Positions 23,455-32,833 of a stretch of 64,000 bases of DNA are shown in pieces. Below the pieces are notes generated by a model. It searched no databases and was not told the origin of the DNA. It worked only from the letters and a program-made list of their open reading frames with translations. Every line of letters begins with the position of its first letter. Position 1 is the first letter of the stretch. The position numbers and the translations under genes were made by a program. Location of the stretch: the NCBI GenBank assembly GCA_902489745.1, contig CABUBB010000001.1, forward strand, positions 1 to 64,000, given 5' to 3'. The stretch is from Metaruminococcus_A sp003150405. GTDB taxonomy: Bacteria; Bacillota; Clostridia; Oscillospirales; Ruminococcaceae.

Positions 23455-26328
23455 TTGTTTTTACTTGTAATGCGGAAGATGCTTCGGAACAAGTGGATGG
23501 TGATATGTCTGACCATAGGCTGCCTCCTTGCGGTCGCCACCATCAGCTGTATGCCCATTTATTCCAACAGCATCTACCAGCGTATGCTTATTAAAGATCT
23601 GGAAAATTACCAGTTTGAAAACAACCAGTACCCCGGCCAGTATGTCATTAACCAGTATGTGGGACAAAATGCCTCCGGCGAAGAATTTTTAGCGAATTAT
23701 CGTCAGTCGGAGAGCATTATCCAGAACGGTTTTATCGAACAGCTGGGCCTGCCGGTGCTGGCACAGTCCCAACGTTTGACGGCCAAGCCTATGCGGGTTC
23801 TGCCGGATATTTACGCGGGGGATGAAACCAAATCCCGCAAGGTGCAGTTTACGGCAATGGAAGGCATTGGAGACCATGTTACTATAATTTCCGGCGCTCT
23901 TCCGTCGTCTCAGCCGGATCCGGACGGCGTCATTGAGGTTATGGTGGACGAAAACGCAATGGGTACCCTGAGCCTGTCTACAGGGGATACTGCGGTCGTT
24001 ACATACAGTCAGGCGGGCGTTATGGAACCAGTTAAAATCCGCGTCACCGGCGTTTTTCGGTATACCGATGGAAGCGATCTTTACTGGAGCCAACCCCAAA
24101 CCGCATTTAAAGAGGTTGTTGTCATGGACAGCGCCTTGTTTGAACAGCGGTTTTTAGAGGGGGATGGAGAACTGTTTTACTCTTCCTCCTGGAATTTTGC
24201 ACTGGATTATACCCAAATGAAGGTGCAGCAGGCCGGGCATTACCAGTCGGTCCTTGCGAGCCAGCAGCGTCAGTTTACCGATGATGTGCGGTTCAATACA
24301 GTAATGGGGGACATCTTAGCAAGCTATTCTTCGCGGCTTGGTTCCCTTTCCATGACCCTATGGATTTTGCAGATACCGGTCATCCTCATGCTGCTTCTCT
24401 ATGTGTTCATGGTCTCCAAGCTCATAGTAGATTATGACAGCGATGACATTGCGGTGCAGAAAAGCCGCGGTGCCAGCAATCTGCAAATTTTTGACAGCTA
24501 CCTGGCCGAAGGGGCGCTCATCGGTCTGGTCGCTTTGCTTGCCGGCCCGCTCATTGGCTATGCTGTCTGCGGCATCCTCGGCCTGTCGGACGGATTCCTT
24601 GAATTTGTATCTCGCAAGGGAATACAGGTGGAAATGGTGCCGGACGCTTATATCTACGCGCTGCTCGCCATTGCCGCCTTTCTCGTTACCATGCTGGTGC
24701 CGGTGCTCATGCAGGCGCGCGGCAACATTGTCAAACATAAACGTGCCAAAAGCCGTAACACCGACAAACCATTCTGGAAAAAGTTTTACCTGGATGTTGT
24801 TCTTATGGGGATTGCGCTTTACGGTTATTTTTCCTACCGCAGCAGCATGAAAATGCTTACGGATGTCGGCGTCTCCGGCACCGATGTGCCAATGGATCCC
24901 TTGCTCTTCCTCATTAGCACCCTGTTCATTTTGGCCGCCGCGCTGCTGTTCCTGCGGCTTTATCCGCTGCTCATCCGGCTGGTATTCCGCATCGGACGCA
25001 AACGTTGGGCTCCGGCAGCCTATGCGTCGCTCATCAATGTCTCCCGCACCCGCAGCAGTCATTTTCTCATGGTGTTTTTAATGATGACGGTCTCACTAGG
25101 AATCTTTAATACCGTCTCAGCCCGAACCGTCAATACCTTTATTGAGGACCGGGTGATGTATGCAGACGGCGCCGATCTCGTTATCACGAACACCTGGAAG
25201 TATGATACCGTCAAGGTGATGTACGACGAAAATGGAAATACGGTTCCTTACGATGAAAATGCGGCGGATTTTGATTCTTCCAAGGTGAGCAATATGTATG
25301 TTTACACCGAACCGGATTTTGTTCCTTATACCCAGCTTGATACCATTGAGCGGGCTACAAAGGTGTACCGGGACGATAATGCCTCACTGAGCCAGAATGG
25401 TTCTGGCGCGCATTCGCTTCAAAATTTGCAGCTTATGGGGATTGTTCCTCATGAGTTTGGCGAAGTGGTCTGGAGCCGCAGCGATCTGCTGCCGGTTCAT
25501 ATCAATGAATATTTAAACATTCTTACCGAGGATCCCAGCGCTGTTTTTATTTCCCGCAGCATTGCGGAAAGCGCCGGAATTCGGCCGGGGGATAAGGTCA
25601 GTCTTTCCTGGACCGGGCAGGTCAAGCCAAGAGAGGTCATGGTCTGTGGTGTTATCGATTATTGGCCAACCATCAATCCCAATCAGGATGCGGACGGTGA
25701 AACCCCGCGGTTTATTATTGCAAATCTTGGCTGCCTTAATGAAGGCGGGAACATTCGCCCCTATGAGATTTGGATGAAGCGGGCGCTGGGCGTCACATCA
25801 GAACAGATTTATCAGGAGTTCGAGGAAAAAGATATCAAGTTTGACACCATTCAGAACCGTCAGCAGGACCTGGTCGCAGCCAAAAATGACCCTATGCTCC
25901 AGGGTACCAACGGCATGTTGACCCTCGGCTTCATCATTATTATGACGGTTACCTTCATCGGTTTCCTGATTTACTGGATTTTCAACATTCGGGAGCGCAC
26001 CCTCCAGTTTGGCATCCTGCGCGCTATGGGCCTTTCCAAGCGCAAGCTCGTTGGAATGATTGTATGGGAGCAGGTGCTCATTTCCGGGGTTGCCATCCTC
26101 GTTGGGGTGCTCGTCGGCACCCTGTCCTCCAATCTGTTCGTGCCGCTGCTGCAAATGGTTTACAGTCCGTCAGAGCAGGTACCGCCGTTTCTGGTGGTCG
26201 CTTATTTGGAGGATTACCTGCGTATCTTCGCCATTTTAGGTGTTATGCTGGTAGTCGGCGGCGTGGTGCTTGGGGTCATTATCTCGCGCATCAAAATGGA
26301 CCAGGCACTCAAACTGGGGGAGGATTAA
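23455..26328 (+). CDS. FtsX/MacB-type ABC transporter permease, 957 aa
   Basis: The start is a TTG at 23455 preceded by AAGGAGGAAGC. The N-terminal helix (about 13-33) is followed by a large extracytoplasmic domain to about 295. A first FtsX helix bundle (about 300-430: ILQIPVILMLLLYVFMVSKL, LIGLVALLAGPLIGYAVCG, YALLAIAAFLVTMLVPVLM) comes next, then further helices at about 443-515. A second outside domain and a C-terminal FtsX bundle (about 820-950) complete it. The double bundle resembles LolE/MacB-type or antimicrobial-peptide permeases in one chain. Together with the adaptor and two ATPases it forms an efflux machine; the substrate (peptide, lipid or drug) cannot be read from sequence. 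Confidence 0.9.
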   Translation: MFLLVMRKMLRNKWMVICLTIGCLLAVATISCMPIYSNSIYQRMLIKDLENYQFENNQYPGQYVINQYVGQNASGEEFLANYRQSESIIQNGFIEQLGLPVLAQSQRLTAKPMRVLPDIYAGDETKSRKVQFTAMEGIGDHVTIISGALPSSQPDPDGVIEVMVDENAMGTLSLSTGDTAVVTYSQAGVMEPVKIRVTGVFRYTDGSDLYWSQPQTAFKEVVVMDSALFEQRFLEGDGELFYSSSWNFALDYTQMKVQQAGHYQSVLASQQRQFTDDVRFNTVMGDILASYSSRLGSLSMTLWILQIPVILMLLLYVFMVSKLIVDYDSDDIAVQKSRGASNLQIFDSYLAEGALIGLVALLAGPLIGYAVCGILGLSDGFLEFVSRKGIQVEMVPDAYIYALLAIAAFLVTMLVPVLMQARGNIVKHKRAKSRNTDKPFWKKFYLDVVLMGIALYGYFSYRSSMKMLTDVGVSGTDVPMDPLLFLISTLFILAAALLFLRLYPLLIRLVFRIGRKRWAPAAYASLINVSRTRSSHFLMVFLMMTVSLGIFNTVSARTVNTFIEDRVMYADGADLVITNTWKYDTVKVMYDENGNTVPYDENAADFDSSKVSNMYVYTEPDFVPYTQLDTIERATKVYRDDNASLSQNGSGAHSLQNLQLMGIVPHEFGEVVWSRSDLLPVHINEYLNILTEDPSAVFISRSIAESAGIRPGDKVSLSWTGQVKPREVMVCGVIDYWPTINPNQDADGETPRFIIANLGCLNEGGNIRPYEIWMKRALGVTSEQIYQEFEEKDIKFDTIQNRQQDLVAAKNDPMLQGTNGMLTLGFIIIMTVTFIGFLIYWIFNIRERTLQFGILRAMGLSKRKLVGMIVWEQVLISGVAILVGVLVGTLSSNLFVPLLQMVYSPSEQVPPFLVVAYLEDYLRIFAILGVMLVVGGVVLGVIISRIKMDQALKLGED

Positions 26329-26331
26329 ACC

Positions 26332-27012
26332 ATGGAAGCACCAATTTTATATACCAAAAATGTTTGCCGGGACTATCGTTCCGGCCACGAAATAGTTCAC
26401 GCCCTGAGCAATGTTTCGGTGGAAATCCCCCGTGGAAAGCTCACTATTCTGCGTGGGCGCTCCGGCTCCGGCAAAACGACGCTGCTCAACTCCCTCGGCG
26501 CACTGGATTTCCCCACCTCGGGCGAAATCTGGTTTGAGGGGGCCGACATTACCAAGCTCAGTGAAACCGATCGGGATGAGTTCCGCCGCCTGAACACCGG
26601 CTTTGTGTTCCAGTCGGTCGCTTTGATGGCGAATATGTCGGCTTACGAAAATGTTGAGTTTGGCATGCGGATTGCCGGCACTCCGGCGGCGGAGCGCAGA
26701 GCCCGCGCGCTGGAAAGCTTGGATTTGGTTGGGCTTTCCAAGCGTGCCAACCACCGCCCGCAGGAGATGTCGGGCGGTGAACAGCAGCGTGTCGCCATTG
26801 CGCGCGCCATTTCGCACCGCCCCAAAATCATTTTTGCGGATGAGCCAACGGCCGAGCTTGACACGGCAATGGGCCTGTATGTAATGAAAACCTTTAAGGA
26901 TTTGATAGAAAAAGAGGGTGTCACCGTCGTCATGACCACCCATGACCCGAATATGATGGAAATTGCAGACGTGGTGTACTCCTTGCAGGATGGGGTGGTT
27001 GTGGATGGCTGA
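26332..27012 (+). CDS. ABC exporter ATP-binding protein 1 (MacB/LolD type)
   Basis: 226 aa. Walker A GRSGSGKTT (about 43-51), Q-loop FVFQSVALM, ABC signature MSGGEQQRVA (about 145-154), Walker B IIFADEP and H-loop TTHDP are all intact. The Ala-Glu-Leu-Asp after Walker B (PTAELD) is the D-loop. The ATG follows GGGGGAGGATTAAACC, four bases after the permease stop. The next ATPase gene starts inside its last codons (8-base overlap), so the two ATPases are cotranslated and may form a heterodimer driving the single permease. Confidence 0.93.
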   Translation: MEAPILYTKNVCRDYRSGHEIVHALSNVSVEIPRGKLTILRGRSGSGKTTLLNSLGALDFPTSGEIWFEGADITKLSETDRDEFRRLNTGFVFQSVALMANMSAYENVEFGMRIAGTPAAERRARALESLDLVGLSKRANHRPQEMSGGEQQRVAIARAISHRPKIIFADEPTAELDTAMGLYVMKTFKDLIEKEGVTVVMTTHDPNMMEIADVVYSLQDGVVVDG

Positions 27013-27916
27013 GCAGAAAGAAATTGTCCTGTGCGAAAACCTTGTCAAAATTTATAAAACCGATGAAACCGAGGTCGTTGCCCTGCAGGGGTTGGACCTA
27101 AGCGTGGAATACGGGGAAATCACCGCCATCATTGGCAATAGCGGCAGTGGCAAGTCCACCCTGCTCAACATGCTCGGCGGGTTGGATAAGCCCTCCGCCG
27201 GCACCATTTTGGTGGATGGACTCAATCTCGGCAAATTTACCGACCATGACCTCATCCGCTACAAGCGCAACACCGTGGGATTTGTCTGGCAGAACAACGC
27301 CCGCAACCTGATTCCGTACCTGTCCGCAACCGAGAACATTGAACTGCCTATGCGGCTAAACGGCAAGGTGGACCATAACCGCGCGCTGGAATTGCTGGAC
27401 GCGGTGGGCCTCTCCCACCGCAAAAACAACAAGCTGCACGAGATGTCCGGCGGCGAACAGCAGCGAGTCGCCATTGCCATCGCGCTTGCGAATAGCCCAA
27501 AGCTGCTCCTTGCCGATGAACCGACCGGCGCGGTGGACAGCCGCACCTCGGATCAAATCCTCAACGTTTTTCGGGAGGTCAACCGCGCGACCGGTGTTAC
27601 CATCATCATCGTCACCCACGATATGGCGCTTTCCCGCAAGGTGGATCGTGTTGTCGCCATCCGCGACGGGCGCACCAGCAGTGAAATTCTGCGCAAGACC
27701 TCTTATGCCGATGAGCTGGGGCACATCGGCTCGCTCCGCGAGGAGGAGACCCATGTTGAGCTCGCTGTACTCGACCGTGCTGGGCGGCTTCAAATCCCGC
27801 GCGAGTATCTCGAACAAATTGGAGCCGGGAATGGAAATAAGCTGCTTGTTGAGCTGGAGGATGGGAAAATCGTTATCCAGGCGCCGCACCAGCAGACAGC
27901 GGATTCTGAGGAGTAA
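27005..27916 (+). CDS. ABC exporter ATPase 2 with C-terminal AbrB-like domain
   Basis: 303 aa from ATG 27005. Residues about 5-225 are a complete ABC ATPase: Walker A GNSGSGKST, Q-loop FVWQNN, signature MSGGEQQRVA, Walker B LLLADEP, H-loop VTHDM. The family usually ends near residue 230. Here a linker is followed by a segment (about 250-293) reading LDRAGRLQIPREYLEQIG, GNKLLVELEDGKIVIQAP, which fits the swapped-hairpin AbrB/SpoVT/MazE fold (D-x-x-G-R-x-x-I-P, then L-x-x-x-x-x-G-x-x-x-I). Such domains bind DNA or dimerise. The fusion suggests transporter-linked regulation or enforced dimerisation, which is inference. Confidence 0.9.
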   Translation: MAEQKEIVLCENLVKIYKTDETEVVALQGLDLSVEYGEITAIIGNSGSGKSTLLNMLGGLDKPSAGTILVDGLNLGKFTDHDLIRYKRNTVGFVWQNNARNLIPYLSATENIELPMRLNGKVDHNRALELLDAVGLSHRKNNKLHEMSGGEQQRVAIAIALANSPKLLLADEPTGAVDSRTSDQILNVFREVNRATGVTIIIVTHDMALSRKVDRVVAIRDGRTSSEILRKTSYADELGHIGSLREEETHVELAVLDRAGRLQIPREYLEQIGAGNGNKLLVELEDGKIVIQAPHQQTADSEE

Positions 27917-28060
27917 ATAAGCGAAGCTCTGTGTCGCACAAGAAAATGGTTTTGTTTTCCCTGTGTAGGGCTATGAAATGGAGTGATGTTGTATTGAGGG
28001 CAGTCATTTGTTTGCATTTTACAGAAAACACCGTGCTGTTTGGAAAGAAAGGATGTTGTT

Positions 28061-29368
28061 ATGAAATGGAAGCGTTTGGTTGCCGAGATTTTGGCCGTGT
28101 GCTGTTTGACTGGCTGTATGGCGGCTTCGGAAGAACAAGTGGTGAATTCCGGCAGTGAACCATCTGCGCCGTCCGTCTCGACGTCGGGGGAGACAACCAG
28201 GCTGACTTTCCGGTATCATGTCTCACGCGACGCGCCGGATCATTCGTCGGTGGAAATTTATAAGGCGGTGGACGCGTTTAATGAATCCAATCCCTACAAC
28301 ATTTTTGTAGAGACCTTGTGGTTGTCTGATTTGGAGGCGGAAATGCAGCCTTCGGTTGAAACTGATTTGTATTGGGACTATGATCTTTCCCGTAAAAACG
28401 TGGCAGAAGGAGAGTACCTGGATCTGGCGCCCTACCTTAATCAGGATTCGGATTGGAAGCAGTCCTTCCGGGGTGGTATCCTCAATCAGATGACGGTTGA
28501 AGACGGTGTATATGGCATTCCGCTGAGTATTAATTATTCGTACCTGTACTATGACATTGAACTGTTTGAACAGGCTGGGGTCAACGCTGCTGATATTGAG
28601 ACCTGGCAGGACTTTTTAGATGCTTGCCGCAGCCTGAAAGCAGCGGAAATTGAACCACTTTCTTCGAGTTTGGATTTTTATTATGAACCGGAACTATACG
28701 CGGCCTATGCCGTTTACCGGTTTGGCGGGCGGGAGGCTGTGGAAGCCATCGGAAATCTGGACAAAAACGCCACCTTTTTCCAGCCCTGCTTTGAGCGTGC
28801 CTGTGCGCTGGCTGCACAACTGTATGAAGAAAACTATGTGCAGGTGAACGACAGTTTATATCAGTCCGGCCCGGCCGCTATTTTCCGCCACCATACGATG
28901 TATCAGCTCAGTGAAAGATTTGACAACGAAGCGCCCCGTGAGGATTTTGGCGTATTGCCGTTCCCACAGGTGCAGGAGCCGCTCGGAACGTCGAAGCAAT
29001 GGATTGGCGTTGCTGAAAACATTGCCGTTTCCAGCAAAACCGAGCACCCGGAGCTCGCTGTGGAATTTCTCAAATATATGACCTCCGACCCGGTGCAGCG
29101 CGCACTGCTTGAAGAAGCGTGGCAGGTTCCGGCGGTTCAAGCGGTGGATTATGACGTCGAAAAGGTTCCGCGCCATATCCGGGAAGTGATTGAGTATACG
29201 GCGCAGGAGGGTGTAGAAACTTTCCCGCCGCTTGAATGGCGTTGGGGGTTGGATATTTACAATGTTTTTTATTCCCCTTTGGATTCGGTCGTCCGCGGCG
29301 AACAAACCCCGCAGGAAGCTATGCGCAGCGCACAGGAGGAGTATCAGGCGCTCAGGAAGTCGGCATAG
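28061..29368 (+). CDS. ABC-type solute-binding lipoprotein, orphan
   Basis: 435 aa from ATG 28061 (GAAAGGATGTTGTT). The lipobox LTGC makes Cys18 or so the anchor, then a Ser/Glu-rich spacer. The mature part has the cluster-B extracellular sugar-binding protein fold: AVDAFNESNPYN near the start, YGIPLSINYSYLYYDIELFE (about 155-175) as the typical hinge strand, and EHPELAVEFLKYMTSDPVQR near the C-terminus. No permease or ATPase genes for import adjoin it. It lies between the exporter operon and, convergent, the glucuronate operon, so a role in oligosaccharide uptake is possible but unproven. Confidence 0.85.
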   Translation: MKWKRLVAEILAVCCLTGCMAASEEQVVNSGSEPSAPSVSTSGETTRLTFRYHVSRDAPDHSSVEIYKAVDAFNESNPYNIFVETLWLSDLEAEMQPSVETDLYWDYDLSRKNVAEGEYLDLAPYLNQDSDWKQSFRGGILNQMTVEDGVYGIPLSINYSYLYYDIELFEQAGVNAADIETWQDFLDACRSLKAAEIEPLSSSLDFYYEPELYAAYAVYRFGGREAVEAIGNLDKNATFFQPCFERACALAAQLYEENYVQVNDSLYQSGPAAIFRHHTMYQLSERFDNEAPREDFGVLPFPQVQEPLGTSKQWIGVAENIAVSSKTEHPELAVEFLKYMTSDPVQRALLEEAWQVPAVQAVDYDVEKVPRHIREVIEYTAQEGVETFPPLEWRWGLDIYNVFYSPLDSVVRGEQTPQEAMRSAQEEYQALRKSA

Positions 29369-29485
29369 CGCATGCGATTGGATGCTGTCTGGTACAAATC
29401 TTCCTAAAGCGTTCTTTTAATCGGTGCGCAGATAGGAAATGGCTGGACATACAGCGCGGGGATAGTGGCGAATATCGTTCAGTCC

Positions 29486-29543
29486 AAAAAAGCAAATCTG
29501 CCGTTGTTTGAGAAATTCCCAAACAACGGCAGATTTGCTTTTT
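29486..29543. terminator. Long bidirectional terminator between convergent operons
   Basis: AAAAAGCAAATCTGCCGTTGT and its exact complement form a stem of more than 20 bp around an eight-base loop, with A and T runs at its ends. It separates the solute-binding gene from kdgK. Confidence 0.92.
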
Positions 29544-29560
29544 ACGGATTGGATTCGTGT

Positions 29561-30580
29561 TTACCGGTTCATTTCGCTCTGTGGGCCGGTGCTGTGGTGT
29601 GCCCTGATTATGCCATTGATCTCCCGCAGGCTGGTGCAGGGCAGGTCGCCCGCAACAGTCTCTTTGACCGCTGCCATAGCGTTGCCGTATTCCACAGCCT
29701 GTTGCATGGTGAGCCCAGAAAGGATAGCGTACAACACGCCGGATACATAGGCGTCGCCGCTGCCAATGCGATCCACCACTTCGATGTTCCGGTACGGTTC
29801 CTCGGTATAGAAGACGCCGCTTTTTGCGTCGTATAGCTCCGAGGTAAAGTCATGGCTTGAGGGGCTGTTGATCTTCCGCTTAGTCGTCGCCACAACCTGA
29901 AGATTGTAGGTCTCCGCAAATTCTTTCATGATGTCGTGCAGCTCGCCGGTGCGGCCGAACATCCTGCGGCAGCTCTCCTCTGAAATAAAGAGGATATCAA
30001 TGTACGGCAGCACTGCCTCAATGGCGGCTTTCGCCTTTTCCTCTCCCCAGAGGTTGGCCCGGTAGTTGACGTCAAAGGAAATGAACGCCCCATTTTCTTT
30101 AAACCGCTTGATAACGGCTGTCGCGGCGGCGCAGACCTCGTCCGAAAGCGCGAGGGTAATACCGCTGGTGTGGAACAGCCGGGTATCGGTGTAAATCCAC
30201 TCCGGAAGATCCTCCGCCCGGAACCGGGAGGGAGAAGAATTTTTGCGGTCATACACCACGCTGGGCTTGCGCGGGGTCGCGCCGTTTTCCATGTAGTAGG
30301 TGCCGACCCGTGCGCCGTCCGCTGTGTCATCTGCAATATAGCAGTCGTCCACGCCTAACATGCGCATCTGCCCGGTAATATAGTCCCGGATGGCGTTGAT
30401 GGGGAGCTTGGTGGCAAAGGCTGTTTTGAGGCCCAGCGCCGAAATCCCCGCCATGACGTTGAGCTCCGAGCCGCCGGGGCGGCTGTCCAGCACGGTGGCG
30501 CGACAGAGCCGCTCTTTGCCGACCGGGGTCAGGCGGAGCATGACTTCGCCCAAACTGATGGCGTCAAATCGTCTTTCCAT
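29561..30580 (-). CDS. kdgK: 2-keto-3-deoxygluconate kinase (PfkB family)
   Basis: 339 aa. PfkB ribokinase-fold signatures: N-terminal GGSELNVMAGISALG (about 37-51) and the C-terminal RIGSGDAYVSGVLYA, where GSGD takes the place of GAGD and its Asp is the catalytic base. Context is decisive: it is the last gene of an operon that yields 2-keto-3-deoxygluconate through uxaC, uxuB and uxuA, next to the aldolase that uses its product KDPG. Start ATG 30580 follows GGAGGGCTATC. Other PfkB sugar specificities are unlikely here. Confidence 0.92.
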   Translation of the reverse strand: MERRFDAISLGEVMLRLTPVGKERLCRATVLDSRPGGSELNVMAGISALGLKTAFATKLPINAIRDYITGQMRMLGVDDCYIADDTADGARVGTYYMENGATPRKPSVVYDRKNSSPSRFRAEDLPEWIYTDTRLFHTSGITLALSDEVCAAATAVIKRFKENGAFISFDVNYRANLWGEEKAKAAIEAVLPYIDILFISEESCRRMFGRTGELHDIMKEFAETYNLQVVATTKRKINSPSSHDFTSELYDAKSGVFYTEEPYRNIEVVDRIGSGDAYVSGVLYAILSGLTMQQAVEYGNAMAAVKETVAGDLPCTSLREINGIIRAHHSTGPQSEMNR

Positions 30581-30595
30581 GATAGCCCTCCGTTG

Positions 30596-31561
30596 TCACG
30601 CTTTTTGTTTGAGGTGAATGGCAAACCCGCCGATTTCTCCCTCCAGGTAAACAAGGTTCAGCTTGCCGTTTGCATCGTAGGTCTTGGAATCCTCAATAAA
30701 CGAAATTCCCTTGCCCGAGAGGTAATACATTGCGCGGTGGATGTCGTTTGTCTGGATGGCGATGTGTCCATTGGTGCCACGCCCGTCAAATTTCATGATT
30801 TCGATGACGTCGTCCATGAAGATGGACTTTTCCCCGTCGTTAATCGCCATACCGAACAGCGCAGCAAATTGCTTCGCCTGTGCCATTGCAGCGTCTCCAG
30901 TCCCCGCGTTGATGCCAATATGCACCAGCTTGAAGCCAAGCATGGTCATAACCGCCTGCTGTGCCAGCGCCGTGATTTCGTCATAGCGCTCCTCTTTTAA
31001 CAGTGCATCGGTAACCATCCAGCTCCCGCCGCAGGCCACAATTTTGGAGAAAGAGAGGTACTCGTTCAGATTTTTAGGGGAAATTCCGCCGGTCGGCATG
31101 AATTTCACATTACCGTAGGGCGCGCTCATCGCCTTGATCATTGCAAGGCCGCCCGCCGCTTCCGCCGGGAAAAATTTGACGGTGTCAAGCCCAAGCTCCA
31201 GAGCTGCCTCAATATCGGTCGGAGAGGAGCAGCCCGGAATCATCGGAACTCCCTTCTCCTGACAGTATTTCACAATAGCCGGGTTAAAACCCGGCGCCAC
31301 AATAAACTTTGCACCCGCTTTTACGGCACTGTCCACCTGAGCGGTGGTGAGAACAGTTCCTGCACCCACCAGCATCTCCGGGTATTTTTCCGCAATGCGG
31401 GAAATGGCCTCCGCTGCCTCGTCGGTGCGGAAGGTCACCTCCGCCACTGGCAGGCCGCCTTTGATGAGCGCGCCTGCAAGCGGAAGGGCCTTTTCTGCAT
31501 CGTCAATCTTAATCACCGGCACAATGCCGATTTTGCTGATCTGCTCAAATATCTCGCACAT
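30596..31561 (-). CDS. eda: KDPG aldolase fused to a VOC-like domain
   Basis: 321 aa. Residues 1-205 are a class I KDPG/KHG aldolase: VAEVTFRT carries the catalytic Glu, AKFIVAPGFNP the phosphate-loop region, and LDTVKFFPAE the Schiff-base Lys. Stand-alone enzymes end here. A further 115 residues follow (GFKLVHIGINAG, FMDDVIEIMKFDGRGTNGHI, GGFAIHLKQ) with the paired beta-alpha-beta-beta-beta pattern of glyoxalase/VOC proteins. The aldolase splits KDPG into pyruvate and glyceraldehyde-3-phosphate. The role of the extra domain is unknown; it lacks an obvious full metal-ligand set. Stop is 15 bases from kdgK. Confidence 0.92.
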   Translation of the reverse strand: MCEIFEQISKIGIVPVIKIDDAEKALPLAGALIKGGLPVAEVTFRTDEAAEAISRIAEKYPEMLVGAGTVLTTAQVDSAVKAGAKFIVAPGFNPAIVKYCQEKGVPMIPGCSSPTDIEAALELGLDTVKFFPAEAAGGLAMIKAMSAPYGNVKFMPTGGISPKNLNEYLSFSKIVACGGSWMVTDALLKEERYDEITALAQQAVMTMLGFKLVHIGINAGTGDAAMAQAKQFAALFGMAINDGEKSIFMDDVIEIMKFDGRGTNGHIAIQTNDIHRAMYYLSGKGISFIEDSKTYDANGKLNLVYLEGEIGGFAIHLKQKA

Positions 31562-31613
31562 GTTTTTTCGTTCCTTTCACGTATCTGCGGCCGATTAGCC
31601 GTGTCTGTACGGA

Positions 31614-32687
31614 TTATTTGCCGGATTTCTCAAGTGCCTCAATGATGCCCACCATGTAGGCGGCGCCTAGTGCGCGGTCGTACAGGCCATAGCCCGGGCG
31701 GCCCTGTTCGTCCCAGATCATGCGGCCGTGGTCGGGGCGGATAAGCCCCTTATATCCGTTTTTGTGTAGGGTTTCCAGCACCTTGAAAATGTTGATGTCG
31801 CCTTCCTCGGTGAGGTGTGCGCCTTCGTAGAACATCCCCGGCTTGACAAATTTGATGTTGCGGATGTGCATAAATGCAATGCGGTCGATCTTGGAGAAGT
31901 GATCCACAATATCCACAATGTCATTGTTCGGGTTGGAGCCAAGCGAGCCGGTGCAGACGGTCAGGCAGTTGGAAGGGGAATCCACCATATCTACAATTTT
32001 CTGGAGATTCTCCTTGCTGCTGACAATGCGGGGCAGGCCAAACAGGTTCCACGGCGGGTCGTCGGAATGAACCGCCATTTTGATGTTCTGTTCCTCGGCC
32101 ACCGGAATAACCTGCTGGAGGAAATACTTGTAGTTTTCCCGCAGATCATCGTCGGTTACGCCCTTGTATTTTTCCAGGGATTCCTTAATATACGGCACGC
32201 GGCTCGGTTCCCAGCCAGGGAGGACAAAGCCGTTTGCACCGGATTCCACCATTTTAAACATGTCGTCCGGAGAGGAGGCGTCAATTACGCTTTGGTCAAA
32301 CGCCATGGTGTTGGAGCCGTCCGGCAGAACATACGCCATCTCGGTCTTGGTGAAGTCAAACACCGGCATGAAGTTGTAGCAGACCATGTGGATGCCCGCT
32401 TTGCCAAGATTAACCAGCGTCTTTTTGTAATTCTCAATATACTTTTCACGGGTCGGCAGACCGAGCTTGATGTCCTCATGGACATTGACGCTCTCAATGC
32501 CGTCCAGCGTCAGGCCAGCTTTTTCAACCTGCGCTTTGACCTTCATAATGTCGTCGTATTCCCACAGCTCGCCCGCCGGAACGTCAAGCAGGGATGTGAT
32601 GATGCCCTTAATATACGGCACCTGTTTGATGGACTGGAGCGAGATGTTGTCGTTGTTCTCGCCGTACCAGCGGAATGTCATTCTCAT
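31614..32687 (-). CDS. uxuA: Mannonate dehydratase
   Basis: 357 aa, the usual size of UxuA. It starts MRMTFRWYGENNDNISLQSI and contains IKGIITSLLDVPAGE-type and HSDDPPWNLFGLPRI segments, the latter carrying metal ligands of the TIM-barrel active site. Mid-protein GIHMVCYNFMPVFDF and C-terminal GLIRPDHGRMIWDE are characteristic. It dehydrates D-mannonate to 2-keto-3-deoxygluconate with Mn2+/Fe2+. ATG 32687 follows GGAGGAATCCATCC. It lies between uxuB and the aldolase gene. Confidence 0.96.
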   Translation of the reverse strand: MRMTFRWYGENNDNISLQSIKQVPYIKGIITSLLDVPAGELWEYDDIMKVKAQVEKAGLTLDGIESVNVHEDIKLGLPTREKYIENYKKTLVNLGKAGIHMVCYNFMPVFDFTKTEMAYVLPDGSNTMAFDQSVIDASSPDDMFKMVESGANGFVLPGWEPSRVPYIKESLEKYKGVTDDDLRENYKYFLQQVIPVAEEQNIKMAVHSDDPPWNLFGLPRIVSSKENLQKIVDMVDSPSNCLTVCTGSLGSNPNNDIVDIVDHFSKIDRIAFMHIRNIKFVKPGMFYEGAHLTEEGDINIFKVLETLHKNGYKGLIRPDHGRMIWDEQGRPGYGLYDRALGAAYMVGIIEALEKSGK

Positions 32688-32768
32688 GGATGGATTCCTC
32701 CTAAAATGATATGTAACAGATCATCCCTGTGGATGATCCAAAAGAAACAGGCCTTTCAGCGGTCAGGC

Positions 32769-32791
32769 GCACCGGCTGTAAAAGCCGGTGC
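32769..32791 (-). other. Intergenic hairpin between uxuB and uxuA
   Basis: GCACCGGCT and AGCCGGTGC form a nine-bp stem with a five-base loop and no U-run, in the 146-base gap. It resembles an RNA-processing or stabilising stem rather than a terminator. Confidence 0.5.
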
Positions 32792-32833
32792 ATCAGACCA
32801 CAGAAAGCATTCCCGGGAGCATATCGGCGGCAA

